Shown here one piece after another: positions 7,849-16,181 of a DNA stretch of 64,000 bases. Location: NCBI RefSeq assembly GCF_000429705.1, contig NZ_AUCJ01000011.1, forward strand, positions 62,001 to 126,000. Direction: 5' to 3'. Within the stretch, counting starts at the first letter, position 1, and each line of letters opens with the position of its first letter. The stretch comes from Alteribacter aurantiacus DSM 18675 (lineage in GTDB: Bacteria > Bacillota > Bacilli > Bacillales > Salisediminibacteriaceae). The position numbers were made by a program, and so were the translations under genes. The notes below the pieces were generated by a model, which was not told where the DNA came from, ran no database searches, and was given only the letters and a program-made list of their open reading frames with translations.

Positions 7849-9213
7849 TTAGTCCAGAGATCCGAGCTCTCTTTTCACAACGTCAACGATTTTTTGTACA
7901 TATGTGTCACACAACTCTTCCGTTGGCGCTTCTGCCATCACGCGTACGAGAGGCTCAGTACCTGAAGGTCTTACTAGTATACGACCGTTACCGTTCATTT
8001 CTGCTTCAACAGCATTGATTTCATCTGCAAGAACTTGGCTGTCATGTAAAGCGTGCTTATCGGCTACACGAACGTTCACAAGCTTTTGAGGAAACTTTTT
8101 CATTTCAGACGCCAACTGGGAAAGAGGCTTGTCTGTTGCTTTCATAATGTTAACGAGCTGAATAGCAGACAGAAGGCCATCTCCTGTTGTGGAGTAATCC
8201 AAGAAGATAATATGACCACTCTGCTCTCCACCTAGGTTGTAGCCGCCTTTACGCATCTCTTCCATCACGTAACGATCCCCAACGGCCGTTTGTTTTGTGT
8301 TGGCACCAATCGTCTCCAACCCTTTATAGAAACCAAGGTTACTCATGACTGTTGAAACGATTGTGTCTTCTTTCAAGAATCCTTTTTCTTTCATGTACTT
8401 TGCACAAATAAACATGATTTGGTCCCCATCAACGATTTCACCATTTTCGTCCACCGCGATTAATCGATCGGCGTCTCCGTCAAAAGCAAGGCCGATATCG
8501 GCACCTTTTTCTTTAACTAAAGTCACAAGGGCTTCAGGGTGAGTCGATCCGACACCTTCGTTAATGTTAACACCGTTCGGTGATGCGCCAATTGTAGAGA
8601 TCTGATCTGCTTCAAGATCTGCAAACAAATGTGTCGCAAGTGAAGAAGCTGCTCCGTGAGCACAATCCAAAGCGATATGTAAGCCGGTAAAATCTTGATG
8701 GATCGTCTGTTTTAAGAATTGAATATACTTTTGACCACCTTCGAAATAGTCATTTACTTGACCAAGCTCTCCACCTGTAGGACGAGGAAGGCCATCTTCT
8801 ACTCCTTCTTCTTGGTTAAGAAGCGCTTCGATCTCTTCTTCTTGACTATCCACAAGCTTGAATCCGTCCGGTCCAAAGAATTTAATTCCGTTATCTGCGA
8901 CCGGGTTATGAGAAGCCGAAATCATGACACCTGCTTGGGCACTCAATGCTTTAGTAAGGTAAGCCACTCCAGGCGTTGAAATAACACCGATTCGCATAAC
9001 TTCCGCACCGATAGATAATAACCCTGCTACAAGAGCTCCTTCAAGCATATGACCCGAGATACGCGTGTCTCGACCGATTAATACTTTTGGTTTCCCTTCA
9101 CATTCTTTCGTAAGAACGTGTCCCCCAAAGCGCCCGAGCTTGAATGCAAGCTCCGGTGTTAGCTCTGTATTTGCCACTCCTCTTACCCCATCAGTTCCAA
9201 AAAACTTACCCAT
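7849..9213 (-). CDS. glmM: Phosphoglucosamine mutase
   Basis: GlmM converts glucosamine-6-phosphate to glucosamine-1-phosphate, the step after GlmS. The 454 residues start MGKFFGTDGVRG as in all GlmM. The phosphoserine loop is ISASHNP (serine near residue 102), the metal loop is DGDADR, the sugar loop is GGEQSGH, and the C-terminal phosphate-binding loop is RPSGTEP. AAGGAGA precedes the ATG. It lies 19 bases behind cdaR in the conserved cdaA-cdaR-glmM operon. CdaA and GlmM are known to interact in Firmicutes, which ties c-di-AMP synthesis to wall precursor supply. Confidence 0.98.
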   Translation of the reverse strand: MGKFFGTDGVRGVANTELTPELAFKLGRFGGHVLTKECEGKPKVLIGRDTRISGHMLEGALVAGLLSIGAEVMRIGVISTPGVAYLTKALSAQAGVMISASHNPVADNGIKFFGPDGFKLVDSQEEEIEALLNQEEGVEDGLPRPTGGELGQVNDYFEGGQKYIQFLKQTIHQDFTGLHIALDCAHGAASSLATHLFADLEADQISTIGASPNGVNINEGVGSTHPEALVTLVKEKGADIGLAFDGDADRLIAVDENGEIVDGDQIMFICAKYMKEKGFLKEDTIVSTVMSNLGFYKGLETIGANTKQTAVGDRYVMEEMRKGGYNLGGEQSGHIIFLDYSTTGDGLLSAIQLVNIMKATDKPLSQLASEMKKFPQKLVNVRVADKHALHDSQVLADEINAVEAEMNGNGRILVRPSGTEPLVRVMAEAPTEELCDTYVQKIVDVVKRELGSLD

Positions 9214-9232
9214 ATGAATCTCTCCTTGTTTT

Positions 9233-10726
9233 TTATATCCAGATCTTTAATCCTGATGATTCAGTAGAAGAGGACTCTTCTTCACCTTCATCTTCTTCTG
9301 TTTCGTCCTCTTCGTTATCTTCATCTTCTTCATCAGGCTCTTCTTGCTCTTCTTGTTCTTCTAGTTCTTCATCTTCTCTATTTGCTTCTTCATCCTCTGG
9401 TTCAGTAGAAGAAGGTTCTTCTGAATCTTCTTCGGGTTCTTCACTTTCGCCTGGTGAAGACCTCATCGCTTGTGTGGCTTCCTCTTCATTCTCTTCATCA
9501 TACACGAGGACTTGTACTTCGTTTAAACTTTGGTTAAAACGAAGGTTGCGAGGTCCGTTTAGCACAAGAGGAACTTCGTGTTCACCATCTTCAAGCCCTT
9601 CTAAGTCAATAAAGGCATCAATATCATTTCTTCCTAATTGGCTGAGTAAGCTTGGCGCTCCAAGCACTTGAAGGTCAAAATAGGCGCTTTCAGGTGAAAC
9701 AAGCTCCACTTCTTTCCCCTCTTCAAGACCTACAATATCGAATGGGAAGTTCCCAAAGGTTCTTGTTTCTTCTTCTTCAATCTCTACATCCACCGTGATT
9801 GTTGATGGCTCCACTCTTTCAACACCATCAGGAACCGGAACGTCCAACTCAAAGGACGTATCTTCTGTAATGTCATTCAAATCAATGGTTAAGTCATCAA
9901 TAGAATCGATGTTATTTAACACATCGGACGGTCCAAACAACGTCACTTCACTTGGTGAAGCTTCAATCGATGCTACCGCACTGCCATTTGGAAGACTGCC
10001 TTCACGTCCAATGTTCACTGGCACATCTTTTCTCGGAGAAGCAGTAATCGGCACTTCTACTTCAACGTCCGACGGCGTAGTTTCAAGCTGTATTTCGTTA
10101 CCAAAAGAATCAAACAAAACCACATCAAAGCGATCTTCTATCGTTTCCGTTTCCCCTCTAATATCAACAAAAGTACGAGCATACGCAATTTGGTTGATCA
10201 GGCTCTCCGCAGCCGTCACTTCCACAGTGGAAGGCTCAACCGAAGGCTCTCCGATCGTATACCCCGGCTCTACATCTTCTTGGTTCAATAATTCAACCTC
10301 AACAGGGAAGGAAGCCGTTTGTTTCTCTTCCAATGTCACTCTCACGGTCATAGGAATAACCGAAACGTTCAAGTCACTTGAGAATCCTCTATGTTGGACC
10401 CGTTCATAGTGCTCACCCGGCTCTTTCCCTCTTAAATCAATAAATAGTTCATACTGCTGGCTTCTAAACTGCAGCATAGTTAACACGTTTTGCGGCCCTC
10501 TCACATTCACTTCCACGGTCTGTGGAGCGTCTGTGACGATATAGTCCTCATCATTGTAGTAAATTTGAAGATCTACCTCTTCTAAAACACGGTGGCCATC
10601 CGTAATACCCGGGATTCCACCCGGCTGTTGGTTCACGTTATCGATACTCACCATCATATATAGCATAACAGCAATGAAAATGGAGATTCCGCGGATGAAC
10701 CATTTGTTGTTAAACCATTTATCCAT
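9233..10726 (-). CDS. cdaR: CdaA regulatory protein CdaR (YbbR domains), with an extended acidic tail
   Basis: CdaR is an extracytoplasmic regulator of the diadenylate cyclase CdaA. An N-terminal membrane anchor (about residues 8-26) is followed by four YbbR repeats, each about 80-90 residues, to near residue 405. The remaining 85 or so residues are low-complexity and almost entirely Glu, Asp and Ser, ending in SSGLKIWI. Such a long acidic tail is not typical of the family and may suit high salt or surface display. The start overlaps the cdaA end by 8 bases, which suggests translational coupling. Confidence 0.95.
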   Translation of the reverse strand: MDKWFNNKWFIRGISIFIAVMLYMMVSIDNVNQQPGGIPGITDGHRVLEEVDLQIYYNDEDYIVTDAPQTVEVNVRGPQNVLTMLQFRSQQYELFIDLRGKEPGEHYERVQHRGFSSDLNVSVIPMTVRVTLEEKQTASFPVEVELLNQEDVEPGYTIGEPSVEPSTVEVTAAESLINQIAYARTFVDIRGETETIEDRFDVVLFDSFGNEIQLETTPSDVEVEVPITASPRKDVPVNIGREGSLPNGSAVASIEASPSEVTLFGPSDVLNNIDSIDDLTIDLNDITEDTSFELDVPVPDGVERVEPSTITVDVEIEEEETRTFGNFPFDIVGLEEGKEVELVSPESAYFDLQVLGAPSLLSQLGRNDIDAFIDLEGLEDGEHEVPLVLNGPRNLRFNQSLNEVQVLVYDEENEEEATQAMRSSPGESEEPEEDSEEPSSTEPEDEEANREDEELEEQEEQEEPDEEDEDNEEDETEEDEGEEESSSTESSGLKIWI

Positions 10727-11534
10727 TCTTCTTGCCCCCCCACTGCCAACGAGATGTAGTGGAGCCAGGGTCAGATATCATCTCTTTCATAAGCAACTCT
10801 CTCAACGAATCTTCATCCAAGTTACGGTGAAGCTCACCGTTCTTCGTAAGAGAGATACCACCTGTCTCTTCAGAAACAGCTAGGGTAATGGCATCTGTTA
10901 CTTCACTTACCCCAAGAGCGGCACGGTGTCTGGTACCCAGTTCCTTTGAAATAAACGGGTTTTCCGACAGTGGTAAATAGCAAGCAGCAGCCGTTATTTC
11001 ACTTCCTTTAATAATAACAGCACCATCATGAAGAGGCGTATTCGGAATAAATACGTTGATCAAAAGTTCCGAAGATAGCTTCGCCTCCATAGGGATCCCC
11101 GTTTCCACGTAGTCATTCATCCCCGTTTCTCGCTCAAGGGAGATGAGAGCACCAATGCGGCGCTTCCCCATATAGTTCGCTGCCTTCACGATATGATTGA
11201 TCGTCGTTTTCACTTCTTCTTCCTCGGCCGATGAACTCTTCGCAAAGAACTTCCCTCTTCCCAGTTGTTCTAAGGCTCTTCTCAGTTCAGGCTGGAAAAT
11301 AATAATAATTGCCAATAAACCATATGTAACAGCTGTGCCCATGATCCATTGGAGCGTCTGCAAGCCCAAGAAACTGGAGATGAACCATACCGCTAAAATA
11401 ACGATAATCCCTTTTACAAGCTGAACGGCCCTCGTACCTCGAATGACCATAATCAACTTGTATATCACAAATGAAACTAAAGCAATATCTAAAATAATAC
11501 CTAAAATACGTAAGATTTGAATATCGTCGAACAT
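10719..11534 (-). CDS. cdaA: Diadenylate cyclase (c-di-AMP synthase)
   Basis: CdaA joins two ATP molecules into c-di-AMP, an essential second messenger controlling potassium, osmolyte and wall homeostasis. At 271 residues it is the usual length. Three N-terminal transmembrane helices (about 10-80) precede the DAC domain, whose signature motifs are visible as HDGAVIIKG and GTRHRAALG. A TGGAGGA site precedes the ATG. It is the first gene of cdaA-cdaR-glmM. Confidence 0.98.
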   Translation of the reverse strand: MFDDIQILRILGIILDIALVSFVIYKLIMVIRGTRAVQLVKGIIVILAVWFISSFLGLQTLQWIMGTAVTYGLLAIIIIFQPELRRALEQLGRGKFFAKSSSAEEEEVKTTINHIVKAANYMGKRRIGALISLERETGMNDYVETGIPMEAKLSSELLINVFIPNTPLHDGAVIIKGSEITAAACYLPLSENPFISKELGTRHRAALGVSEVTDAITLAVSEETGGISLTKNGELHRNLDEDSLRELLMKEMISDPGSTTSRWQWGGKKNG

Positions 11535-11605
11535 GGCTTTTCCTCCATGAAGTATTTCCTCAAGAAACGTCTAAGGCTGGATCTTTTTAGTATTGTAATA
11601 ACTTA

Positions 11606-11617
11606 CCTATTATATCA
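11606..11617 (-). promoter_or_regulatory. Extended -10 promoter candidate for cdaA
   Basis: TG-A-TATAAT (minus strand, TATAAT at 11609-11614) lies about 75 bases upstream of the cdaA ATG. No good -35 box is visible, as often seen with extended -10 promoters. The remainder of the 11535-11850 gap holds only this and the rsiW terminator. Confidence 0.45.
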
Positions 11618-11716
11618 CAGAACGTTTACTTTCGGTTTGACCCATTACTGTTTTTTTCCCTTATTCATATCGATGTACTCCCCTTTTTACAGACGACGGA
11701 ACTCCTTTTTTGTTAC

Positions 11717-11756
11717 ATAAAAAAAGAAGCTGTCCGGTTTTTACCCGGTCAGCTCC
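11717..11756 (-). terminator. Rho-independent terminator of sigW-rsiW
   Basis: The stem GAGCTG-A-CCGG / CCGG-A-CAGCT (about 11726-11756) is followed by CTTTTTTTAT on the minus strand. It separates sigW-rsiW from cdaA. Confidence 0.85.
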
Positions 11757-11850
11757 TTTAAATAATCAGGAAACCCAGCTTTTTTCTTTTATAGTCACAG
11801 TGTCGAACAGATCGCGGAGTTGAGCACTCATCACGTTAACCACCGCAATG

Positions 11851-12513
11851 TTATGAAAAAGGCGCAGAGTTCGTTCTGGCTTCTTCTGACTTTCCATTAA
11901 AAACATTCACCACTTCACCAAAGAAGGATTTCGTCTCATACCATATCCAGCTTAGAATTTGATTAATTTCATTCGTTTCTCCCGCAATGTATCCTGCAGA
12001 AGCTAGGTACGGCTCTCCATTAATGACCGTAACGTTTCCGAGAACTTCTCCTTCAATCTCAACATCACCATTACGAATGATCAAATCGCCTTCAATGGTT
12101 TCGCCCGCCGGGACGACAACGACGTTTCTCGTTTCATCGATATGAAAATTGCCTTGTCCTTGTACCGAAATATGCGAGCCTCCTCCGGACCACAAAGACG
12201 AAACACTCGTCACAAAAAGAAGCATAAACACAGCCGCCGCAAGGATAAAGGGGTGTTTTCTCATCCATGTCTTATATTTCTTAGATTTTTTTTGTGCAGG
12301 CAATTTGCCCATCACATTAGCTGTAAAATCAGCGGGGGCCTCCACATGAGATGTGCTTTGAACGAGGGCAATCGTTTTCCGCAGCTCCCTGAGGTGCTTT
12401 TCACACTCTCCACAAGTAACCAAATGTTGTTCAAACTGCTTCTTTTCAAGAAGAGTCATTTCTTCGTCGAGGTATTTATGAAGGTCTTCCATTTTTGTTT
12501 TTTCACAAGCCAT
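11851..12513 (-). CDS. rsiW: Anti-sigma-W factor RsiW
   Basis: RsiW is a single-pass membrane protein that holds sigma-W inactive until regulated proteolysis releases it during envelope stress. The 220 residues show the zinc anti-sigma motif HLVTCGEC (HxxxCxxC, about residues 32-39), the conserved SSxVEAPADFTANVM-type region, one transmembrane helix near 90-108 and a bactofilin-like outer domain. I start at the ATG of MACEKTK because AAAGGGG lies at good spacing; a GTG three codons earlier overlaps that site. It follows sigW by 16 bases. Confidence 0.95.
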   Translation of the reverse strand: MACEKTKMEDLHKYLDEEMTLLEKKQFEQHLVTCGECEKHLRELRKTIALVQSTSHVEAPADFTANVMGKLPAQKKSKKYKTWMRKHPFILAAAVFMLLFVTSVSSLWSGGGSHISVQGQGNFHIDETRNVVVVPAGETIEGDLIIRNGDVEIEGEVLGNVTVINGEPYLASAGYIAGETNEINQILSWIWYETKSFFGEVVNVFNGKSEEARTNSAPFS

Positions 12514-12529
12514 TGTTAGCACCCCTTTC

Positions 12530-13093
12530 TTACGAGTTGCGAAGTCGCTTACGCAACGCTTCTCTCCCCCGGTGAATTCGCGTTTTTACCGTAGCCACCG
12601 GCATATTAAGGATTTCAGCGATTTCCTTTAAAGATAAATCCTCTAAGTACTTTAAAATGATCGCTGAGCGATATTTTGGGGGAAGAGCTGCAATTTCATT
12701 TTGAATCCATTCTTGCATTTCATACTGAACCACTTTATCTTCAGGCAGTTCCTCATCTGCAGCAATTTGAGAATAATATGTGAGATCTTCTGTTCCACCT
12801 ACCGGATCGTCAAGATGAAAATCCGGCTTCTTCTTACGTATACGATCAATCGATAAATTGGTTGCAATCCGAAACAACCAGGTTGAAAACTTCCGGTTCA
12901 TATCGTAACTGTCAATGTTCGTATACGCCCTCAGAAATGCTTCTTGAGCCACGTCTTGTGCTTCGTGGACATTACCAAGCATGCGGTATGAGATTTGATA
13001 AACTTTATCTTTATAGAGTTCAACTAGTTCAGCAAACGCCTGTTGATCTCCTTTTTTCACTTCCATTATGATCTTTTTGACCACCGCATCCAT
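12530..13093 (-). CDS. sigW: ECF RNA polymerase sigma factor SigW
   Basis: SigW directs RNA polymerase to envelope-stress and antimicrobial-resistance promoters. The 187 residues contain region 2 (AQEAFLRAYTNID, then FSTWLFRIATNLSIDRIRKK) and region 4 (LSLKEIAEILNMP, VATVKTRIHRGREALRKRL). It is followed at once by its anti-sigma gene rsiW. A sigma-W consensus promoter lies 35 bases upstream, so the pair is autoregulated as in B. subtilis. Confidence 0.96.
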   Translation of the reverse strand: MDAVVKKIIMEVKKGDQQAFAELVELYKDKVYQISYRMLGNVHEAQDVAQEAFLRAYTNIDSYDMNRKFSTWLFRIATNLSIDRIRKKKPDFHLDDPVGGTEDLTYYSQIAADEELPEDKVVQYEMQEWIQNEIAALPPKYRSAIILKYLEDLSLKEIAEILNMPVATVKTRIHRGREALRKRLRNS

Positions 13094-13127
13094 TGTTTCC
13101 CCTCCGCTTCTTGGCGGCTACCTTCAT

Positions 13128-13154
13128 TACGTACCAGGGTATAAAAAGGTTTCA
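13128..13154 (-). promoter_or_regulatory. Autoregulatory sigma-W promoter of sigW-rsiW
   Basis: TGAAAC (13149-13154) and CGTA (13128-13131) are 17 bases apart, matching the sigma-W consensus of TGAAAC then CGTA after 16-17 bases. Confidence 0.88.
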
Positions 13155-13285
13155 CCTAATTTCCAATTAACATTTTATCACCTAAAAACAGAAAAATCAT
13201 ACAGTTTTTAAAAAAGAATATGTTTAGAATAGCTTTACTTAGGGTATCCTACACACAATTAAGTCTAATTTATGGGAGGGCGTAC

Positions 13286-13459
13286 ATGTTGGAGCTTGAA
13301 CAAAAAGACTTGTTAGAGGAAATCGAATGGGCACGAGAGAAGATGTACACCCTGTCATCGCAACTAAACCGGACCTCTCACGAAGTCGTAGCAATTAGTT
13401 CATACTTAGACAAACTACTTAACAAATACCAATCCACTTACTACAAAATAGAAAACTAA
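13286..13459 (+). CDS. Spo0E-like sporulation regulatory protein
   Basis: This 57-residue helical protein ends in ISSYLDKLLNKYQ, the SQxLDxL-type signature of the Spo0E/YisI/YnzD aspartyl-phosphate phosphatases. These dephosphorylate Spo0A~P and hold back sporulation. A GGGAGGG site sits just before the ATG; upstream in-frame codons have none. The classic Ser-Gln before the LD pair reads Ser-Ser-Tyr here, so activity is likely but not certain. It is divergent from sigW, alone in its unit, with a terminator behind it. Confidence 0.75.
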   Translation: MLELEQKDLLEEIEWAREKMYTLSSQLNRTSHEVVAISSYLDKLLNKYQSTYYKIEN

Positions 13460-13478
13460 TATAAAACGATACTATCCC

Positions 13479-13518
13479 CACCCGCCGCTTAGATGCTACG
13501 GGTGTTTCTTTTTGTTTT
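13479..13518 (+). terminator. Terminator of the Spo0E-like gene
   Basis: CACCCG (13479-13484) pairs with CGGGTG (13499-13504). TTTCTTTTTGTTTTT follows on the plus strand. Confidence 0.75.
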
Positions 13519-13592
13519 TGGGGAGAGTCAAGCTGGGGATGGGAGGGAACGCGACAGTGGCAGGCGGATCTTTCAGCGCCCGTATGTATGAT

Positions 13593-13781
13593 CGACTTAT
13601 TAATCACTGTAGGAGTAGTCCACTTATTTTACTTTTGCTTCATCGGAAATTGTTTCGGATGTCGTAAAAACCACTTATTATTTTTTTGTCTGAGATAATT
13701 GAGTGATTGTTCCAGTAATTTTCGGATTGAACCACTTATTTTGAGTTCGATCCATTTATTAAAGTTTCGTTCCAGTTAGCT
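13593..13781. repeat. Degenerate 20-bp phased tandem repeat
   Basis: Copies of a CCANTTATT-like unit start at 13692 (weak), 13712, 13732, 13752 and 13772, exactly 20 bases apart. Further copies lie at 13671, 13620 and 13593. The approximate unit is CCAYTTATTTTNNGTTCGNT. No gene is visible between 13519 and 13871. Confidence 0.6.
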
Positions 13782-13871
13782 CTTAATCCTATTGATCCTC
13801 ACTTCGTTTGAGGAGGGTGATTAGCTTAAATTCCAATATCTTCGGACAAAGTTTTAAAACCCCTCTAAAAA

Positions 13872-13899
13872 ACAAAAAAATCCGGCTTAAATAAGCCAG
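13872..13899 (-). terminator. Terminator of the 5S-tRNA operon
   Basis: CTGGCTTA pairs with TAAGCCGG (13882-13899). On the minus strand ATTTTTTTGTTTTTT follows, 15 bases after the last tRNA. Confidence 0.88.
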
Positions 13900-13914
13900 A
13901 GTCGATTATAAGTA

Positions 13915-13990
13915 TGGTGGAGCCTAGCGGGATCGAACCGCTGACCTCCTGCGTGCAAAGCAGGCGCTCTCCCAGCTGAGCTAAGGCCCC
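13915..13990 (-). tRNA. tRNA-Ala (anticodon TGC)
   Basis: A full cloverleaf reads on the minus strand, with a 7-bp acceptor stem (GGGGCCT/AGGCTCC), anticodon loop TTTGCAC, T-loop GGTTCGATCC and encoded CCA. It is the last gene of the cluster. Confidence 0.96.
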
Positions 13991-14013
13991 AATTGTGGTT
14001 ATCAAAATAAAAA

Positions 14014-14088
14014 TGGCAGGGCTAGCAGGATTCGAACCTGCGCATGACGGAATCAAAATCCGTTGCCTTACCGCTTGGCTATAGCCCT
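14014..14088 (-). tRNA. tRNA-Gln (anticodon TTG)
   Basis: Acceptor stem AGGGCTA, anticodon stem-loop ACGGA-TTTTGAT-TCCGT with TTG at positions 34-36, T-loop GGTTCGAATCC and CCA encoded. This sequence type is the standard Bacillus glutamine tRNA. Confidence 0.95.
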
Positions 14089-14107
14089 ATGCCTAAAAAA
14101 TATGTAG

Positions 14108-14183
<76 letters not shown>

Positions 14184-14202
14184 AAAAAAGATAGATTGAA
14201 AA

Positions 14203-14277
14203 TGGTGACCCGTACGGGATTCGAACCCGTGTTACCGCCGTGAAAGGGCGGTGTCTTAACCACTTGACCAACGGGCC
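14203..14277 (-). tRNA. tRNA-Glu (anticodon TTC)
   Basis: Acceptor stem GGCCCGT, anticodon stem-loop CCGCC-CTTTCAC-GGCGG giving TTC, T-loop GGTTCGAATCC and CCA encoded. Confidence 0.96.
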
Positions 14278-14280
14278 TCC

Positions 14281-14356
14281 TGGAGCTTCCTAGCGGGCTT
14301 GAACCGCTGACCTCATCCTTACCATGGATGCGCTCTACCAACTGAGCTAAGGAAGC
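14281..14356 (-). tRNA. tRNA-Thr (anticodon GGT)
   Basis: Acceptor stem GCTTCCT/AGGAAGC, anticodon stem-loop CATCC-ATGGTAA-GGATG giving GGT, discriminator T and CCA encoded. It lies 3 bases from tRNA-Glu. Confidence 0.95.
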
Positions 14357-14357
14357 A

Positions 14358-14432
14358 TGGCTCCACAGGTAGGACTCGAACCTACGACCGATCGGTTAAC
14401 AGCCGATTGCTCTACCACTGAGCTACTGTGGA
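14358..14432 (-). tRNA. tRNA-Asn (anticodon GTT)
   Basis: Acceptor stem TCCACAG/CTGTGGA, anticodon loop CTGTTAA giving GTT, discriminator G and CCA encoded. It is the first tRNA after the 5S gene. Confidence 0.96.
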
Positions 14433-14452
14433 ACGGTACTAAATTGCCAATA

Positions 14453-14651
14453 GGCGGCGAATCTCTTCGTCTGCTGCGCTCATTCCCTTAGTCACGTACT
14501 TGGGTACGCTCCTTCGGTCATTCACTTGCTTCCTCGACCTTCTTGCCTCTTGGCAATTCAGGATTTGGAAACGGCGGCGAATCTCTTCGTCTGCTGTGCT
14601 CATTCCCTCAGTCACGTACTTGGGTACGCTCCTTTGGTCATTCACTTGCTT
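14453..14651. repeat. Two 79-bp direct repeats, 120 bp apart, between 5S and tRNA-Asn
   Basis: Copies at 14453-14531 and 14573-14651 differ at only three positions. Each contains a GTACCCAAGTAC palindrome. The first copy is flanked by a 9-bp inverted repeat, AATTGCCAA (14442-14450) and TTGGCAATT (14550-14558). The open minus frame across the repeats (14439-14645) is a by-product and lacks a ribosome site. Confidence 0.85.
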
Positions 14652-14683
14652 GTCCGCTTTTTGACTTAACCCAGAAGGGTAAT

Positions 14684-14800
<117 letters not shown>

Positions 14801-14819
14801 CATGTTTGAGACATTTGAT

Positions 14820-14849
14820 ATCATACTATATTTTCTTGCGTTCTTGCAA
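14820..14849 (-). promoter_or_regulatory. Promoter of the orphan 5S-tRNA operon
   Basis: TTGCAA (14844-14849) and TATGAT (14820-14825) are 18 bases apart, with AT-rich DNA upstream. The start site would lie 10-15 bases before the 5S gene. Confidence 0.65.
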
Positions 14850-14930
14850 GAGGTTTTATAGATTTTTTTATCAAAATGTTCAATTTCGTTTTTTTACCCT
14901 GAAGGCCCGTATGTATTTGTGGTTAAACTA

Positions 14931-15179
14931 TTATTTTGACTTGCGTTCGGTTCCGTCCGCCTTTGACGTTTGACGGTGCCTCACATACTTCATATATTCT
15001 TTCGGATTTACAAAACGTTTATACATCCGAAAAATAATTTGGTACCTTTCTTCCATCGCTCGTTTTACAATCCCATCAATACGGGAGTCGGTTAAATCGA
15101 GCAGCAATTCTTCGAGTTCGCGTTTTAATAAATACTCCATTTCCTGCGTTTCTTTTCCGGTCAGCATTAATCCAAACAT
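14931..15179 (-). CDS. Small helical conserved protein, unrecognised
   Basis: This gene encodes 82 residues, mostly charged helix, with a basic C-terminus (RHRQTSKADGTERKSK). GAGGTGA precedes the ATG at good spacing. There is no signal peptide or membrane segment. It lies between pdaB (divergent) and the 5S operon. I recognise no family. Codon use and the ribosome site make it a credible gene. Confidence 0.65.
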   Translation of the reverse strand: MFGLMLTGKETQEMEYLLKRELEELLLDLTDSRIDGIVKRAMEERYQIIFRMYKRFVNPKEYMKYVRHRQTSKADGTERKSK

Positions 15180-15354
15180 AGGTCACCTCTGTCATTAACA
15201 TTTGCAAGCGATTATGTCTGTTCTAAGGTGGAAGTTGTACCAAGCGTGTCATATTTCCCGCTCTCCATGATTATTTTCAACTTCCTTCCTTTTTATTCAT
15301 AAATGCTAGTCCTCCGAATACATATAGGGTAACAATGGACAAGGAGGACTCCGG

Positions 15355-16116
15355 ATGAATTTTTTTTGGATTTGGAACGCGAGTCGGATCAAACGCTATT
15401 CAGTTATCGTCCTTGCTGCTCTATTCACAGCCGGGATCTTGTATGTAGAGCGTACGCAAATCCCTGTTTTCTCAACCGGCGAAAAGCCGGTGGCCATCTA
15501 TAAGGTGGAAACGGAAGACAAGGATATCGCACTTACATTCAACATCAGTTGGGGCGAAGAACGTGCGTTACCGATTCTTGATACCCTAAAAGAAAACAAC
15601 GTCTCAAATGCCACCTTCTTTATCTCTGCCGCTTGGGCTGAACGGCACCCCGAAGTCGTTGAACGCATCCTTGAGGATGGTCACGAGATCGGCAGCCACG
15701 GTTTCCGTCATGATCACTATACAAAGTGGGAAGACGAAAACATTAAAAAAGATATTTTAACCGCTCACGAAATTATTAAAAAGGTAAGTGACACCGCCCC
15801 ACAATTTCTACGTCCCCCTAATGGGAACTTCGACAATCGTGTTCTAACAATCGCTGACAAGCTCAATTATGATGTCGTTCATTGGAGCGTCGACTCCAAC
15901 GATTGGGTAAACCCTGGGGTCGATCAAATCGTTGAAAACGTCGTCGGTAACGCAGCACCGGGAGATATTGTGCTCATGCACGCCTCAGATTCGGCCAAGC
16001 AAACCGCCGAAGCACTCCCTCAAATCATTGAACATCTTGAAAAAGGCGGTTTCACTTTCGTCTCCATTTCAGAACTTATGACCGGCGCAGAGTCAAGCGC
16101 ACAGGAAGTCAACTAA
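15355..16116 (+). CDS. pdaB: Sporulation polysaccharide deacetylase-like protein PdaB
   Basis: PdaB is a NodB-fold carbohydrate esterase family protein needed for late spore integrity in B. subtilis. The 253 residues have an N-terminal membrane anchor (about 17-34) and a NodB domain from about 60 to 240. The SHGFRHDHY metal-site motif, LRPPNG and the C-terminal LMHASD motif are visible. The first catalytic motif reads LTFNISWG, so Asn stands where NodB enzymes carry the catalytic Asp. AAGGAGGAC precedes the ATG. A weak sigma-G-like pair (TCATA, CATATAG near 15297-15327) lies upstream. Confidence 0.92.
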   Translation: MNFFWIWNASRIKRYSVIVLAALFTAGILYVERTQIPVFSTGEKPVAIYKVETEDKDIALTFNISWGEERALPILDTLKENNVSNATFFISAAWAERHPEVVERILEDGHEIGSHGFRHDHYTKWEDENIKKDILTAHEIIKKVSDTAPQFLRPPNGNFDNRVLTIADKLNYDVVHWSVDSNDWVNPGVDQIVENVVGNAAPGDIVLMHASDSAKQTAEALPQIIEHLEKGGFTFVSISELMTGAESSAQEVN

Positions 16117-16181
16117 GAAGGCACTTTTTGGGGGTCTGACCCCGCACAATTTTGTGTAAATCATAAACATTTGAAGGATTT

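Noticed and set aside
13593..13781. CRISPR array
   Set aside because: Units are contiguous and degenerate, there are no unique spacers, and no cas genes are in the window.
14439..14645. Open minus frame across the 79-bp repeats, as a repetitive protein gene
   Set aside because: No ribosome site. The frame exists only because the two DNA repeats are 120 bases apart, a multiple of three. It sits in the transcribed 5S-tRNA spacer.
16131..16144. GGGGTCTGACCCC palindrome as the pdaB terminator
   Set aside because: No U-run follows. The nearby AAAAAAGCTTAGC hairpin is a far better terminator for both convergent genes.
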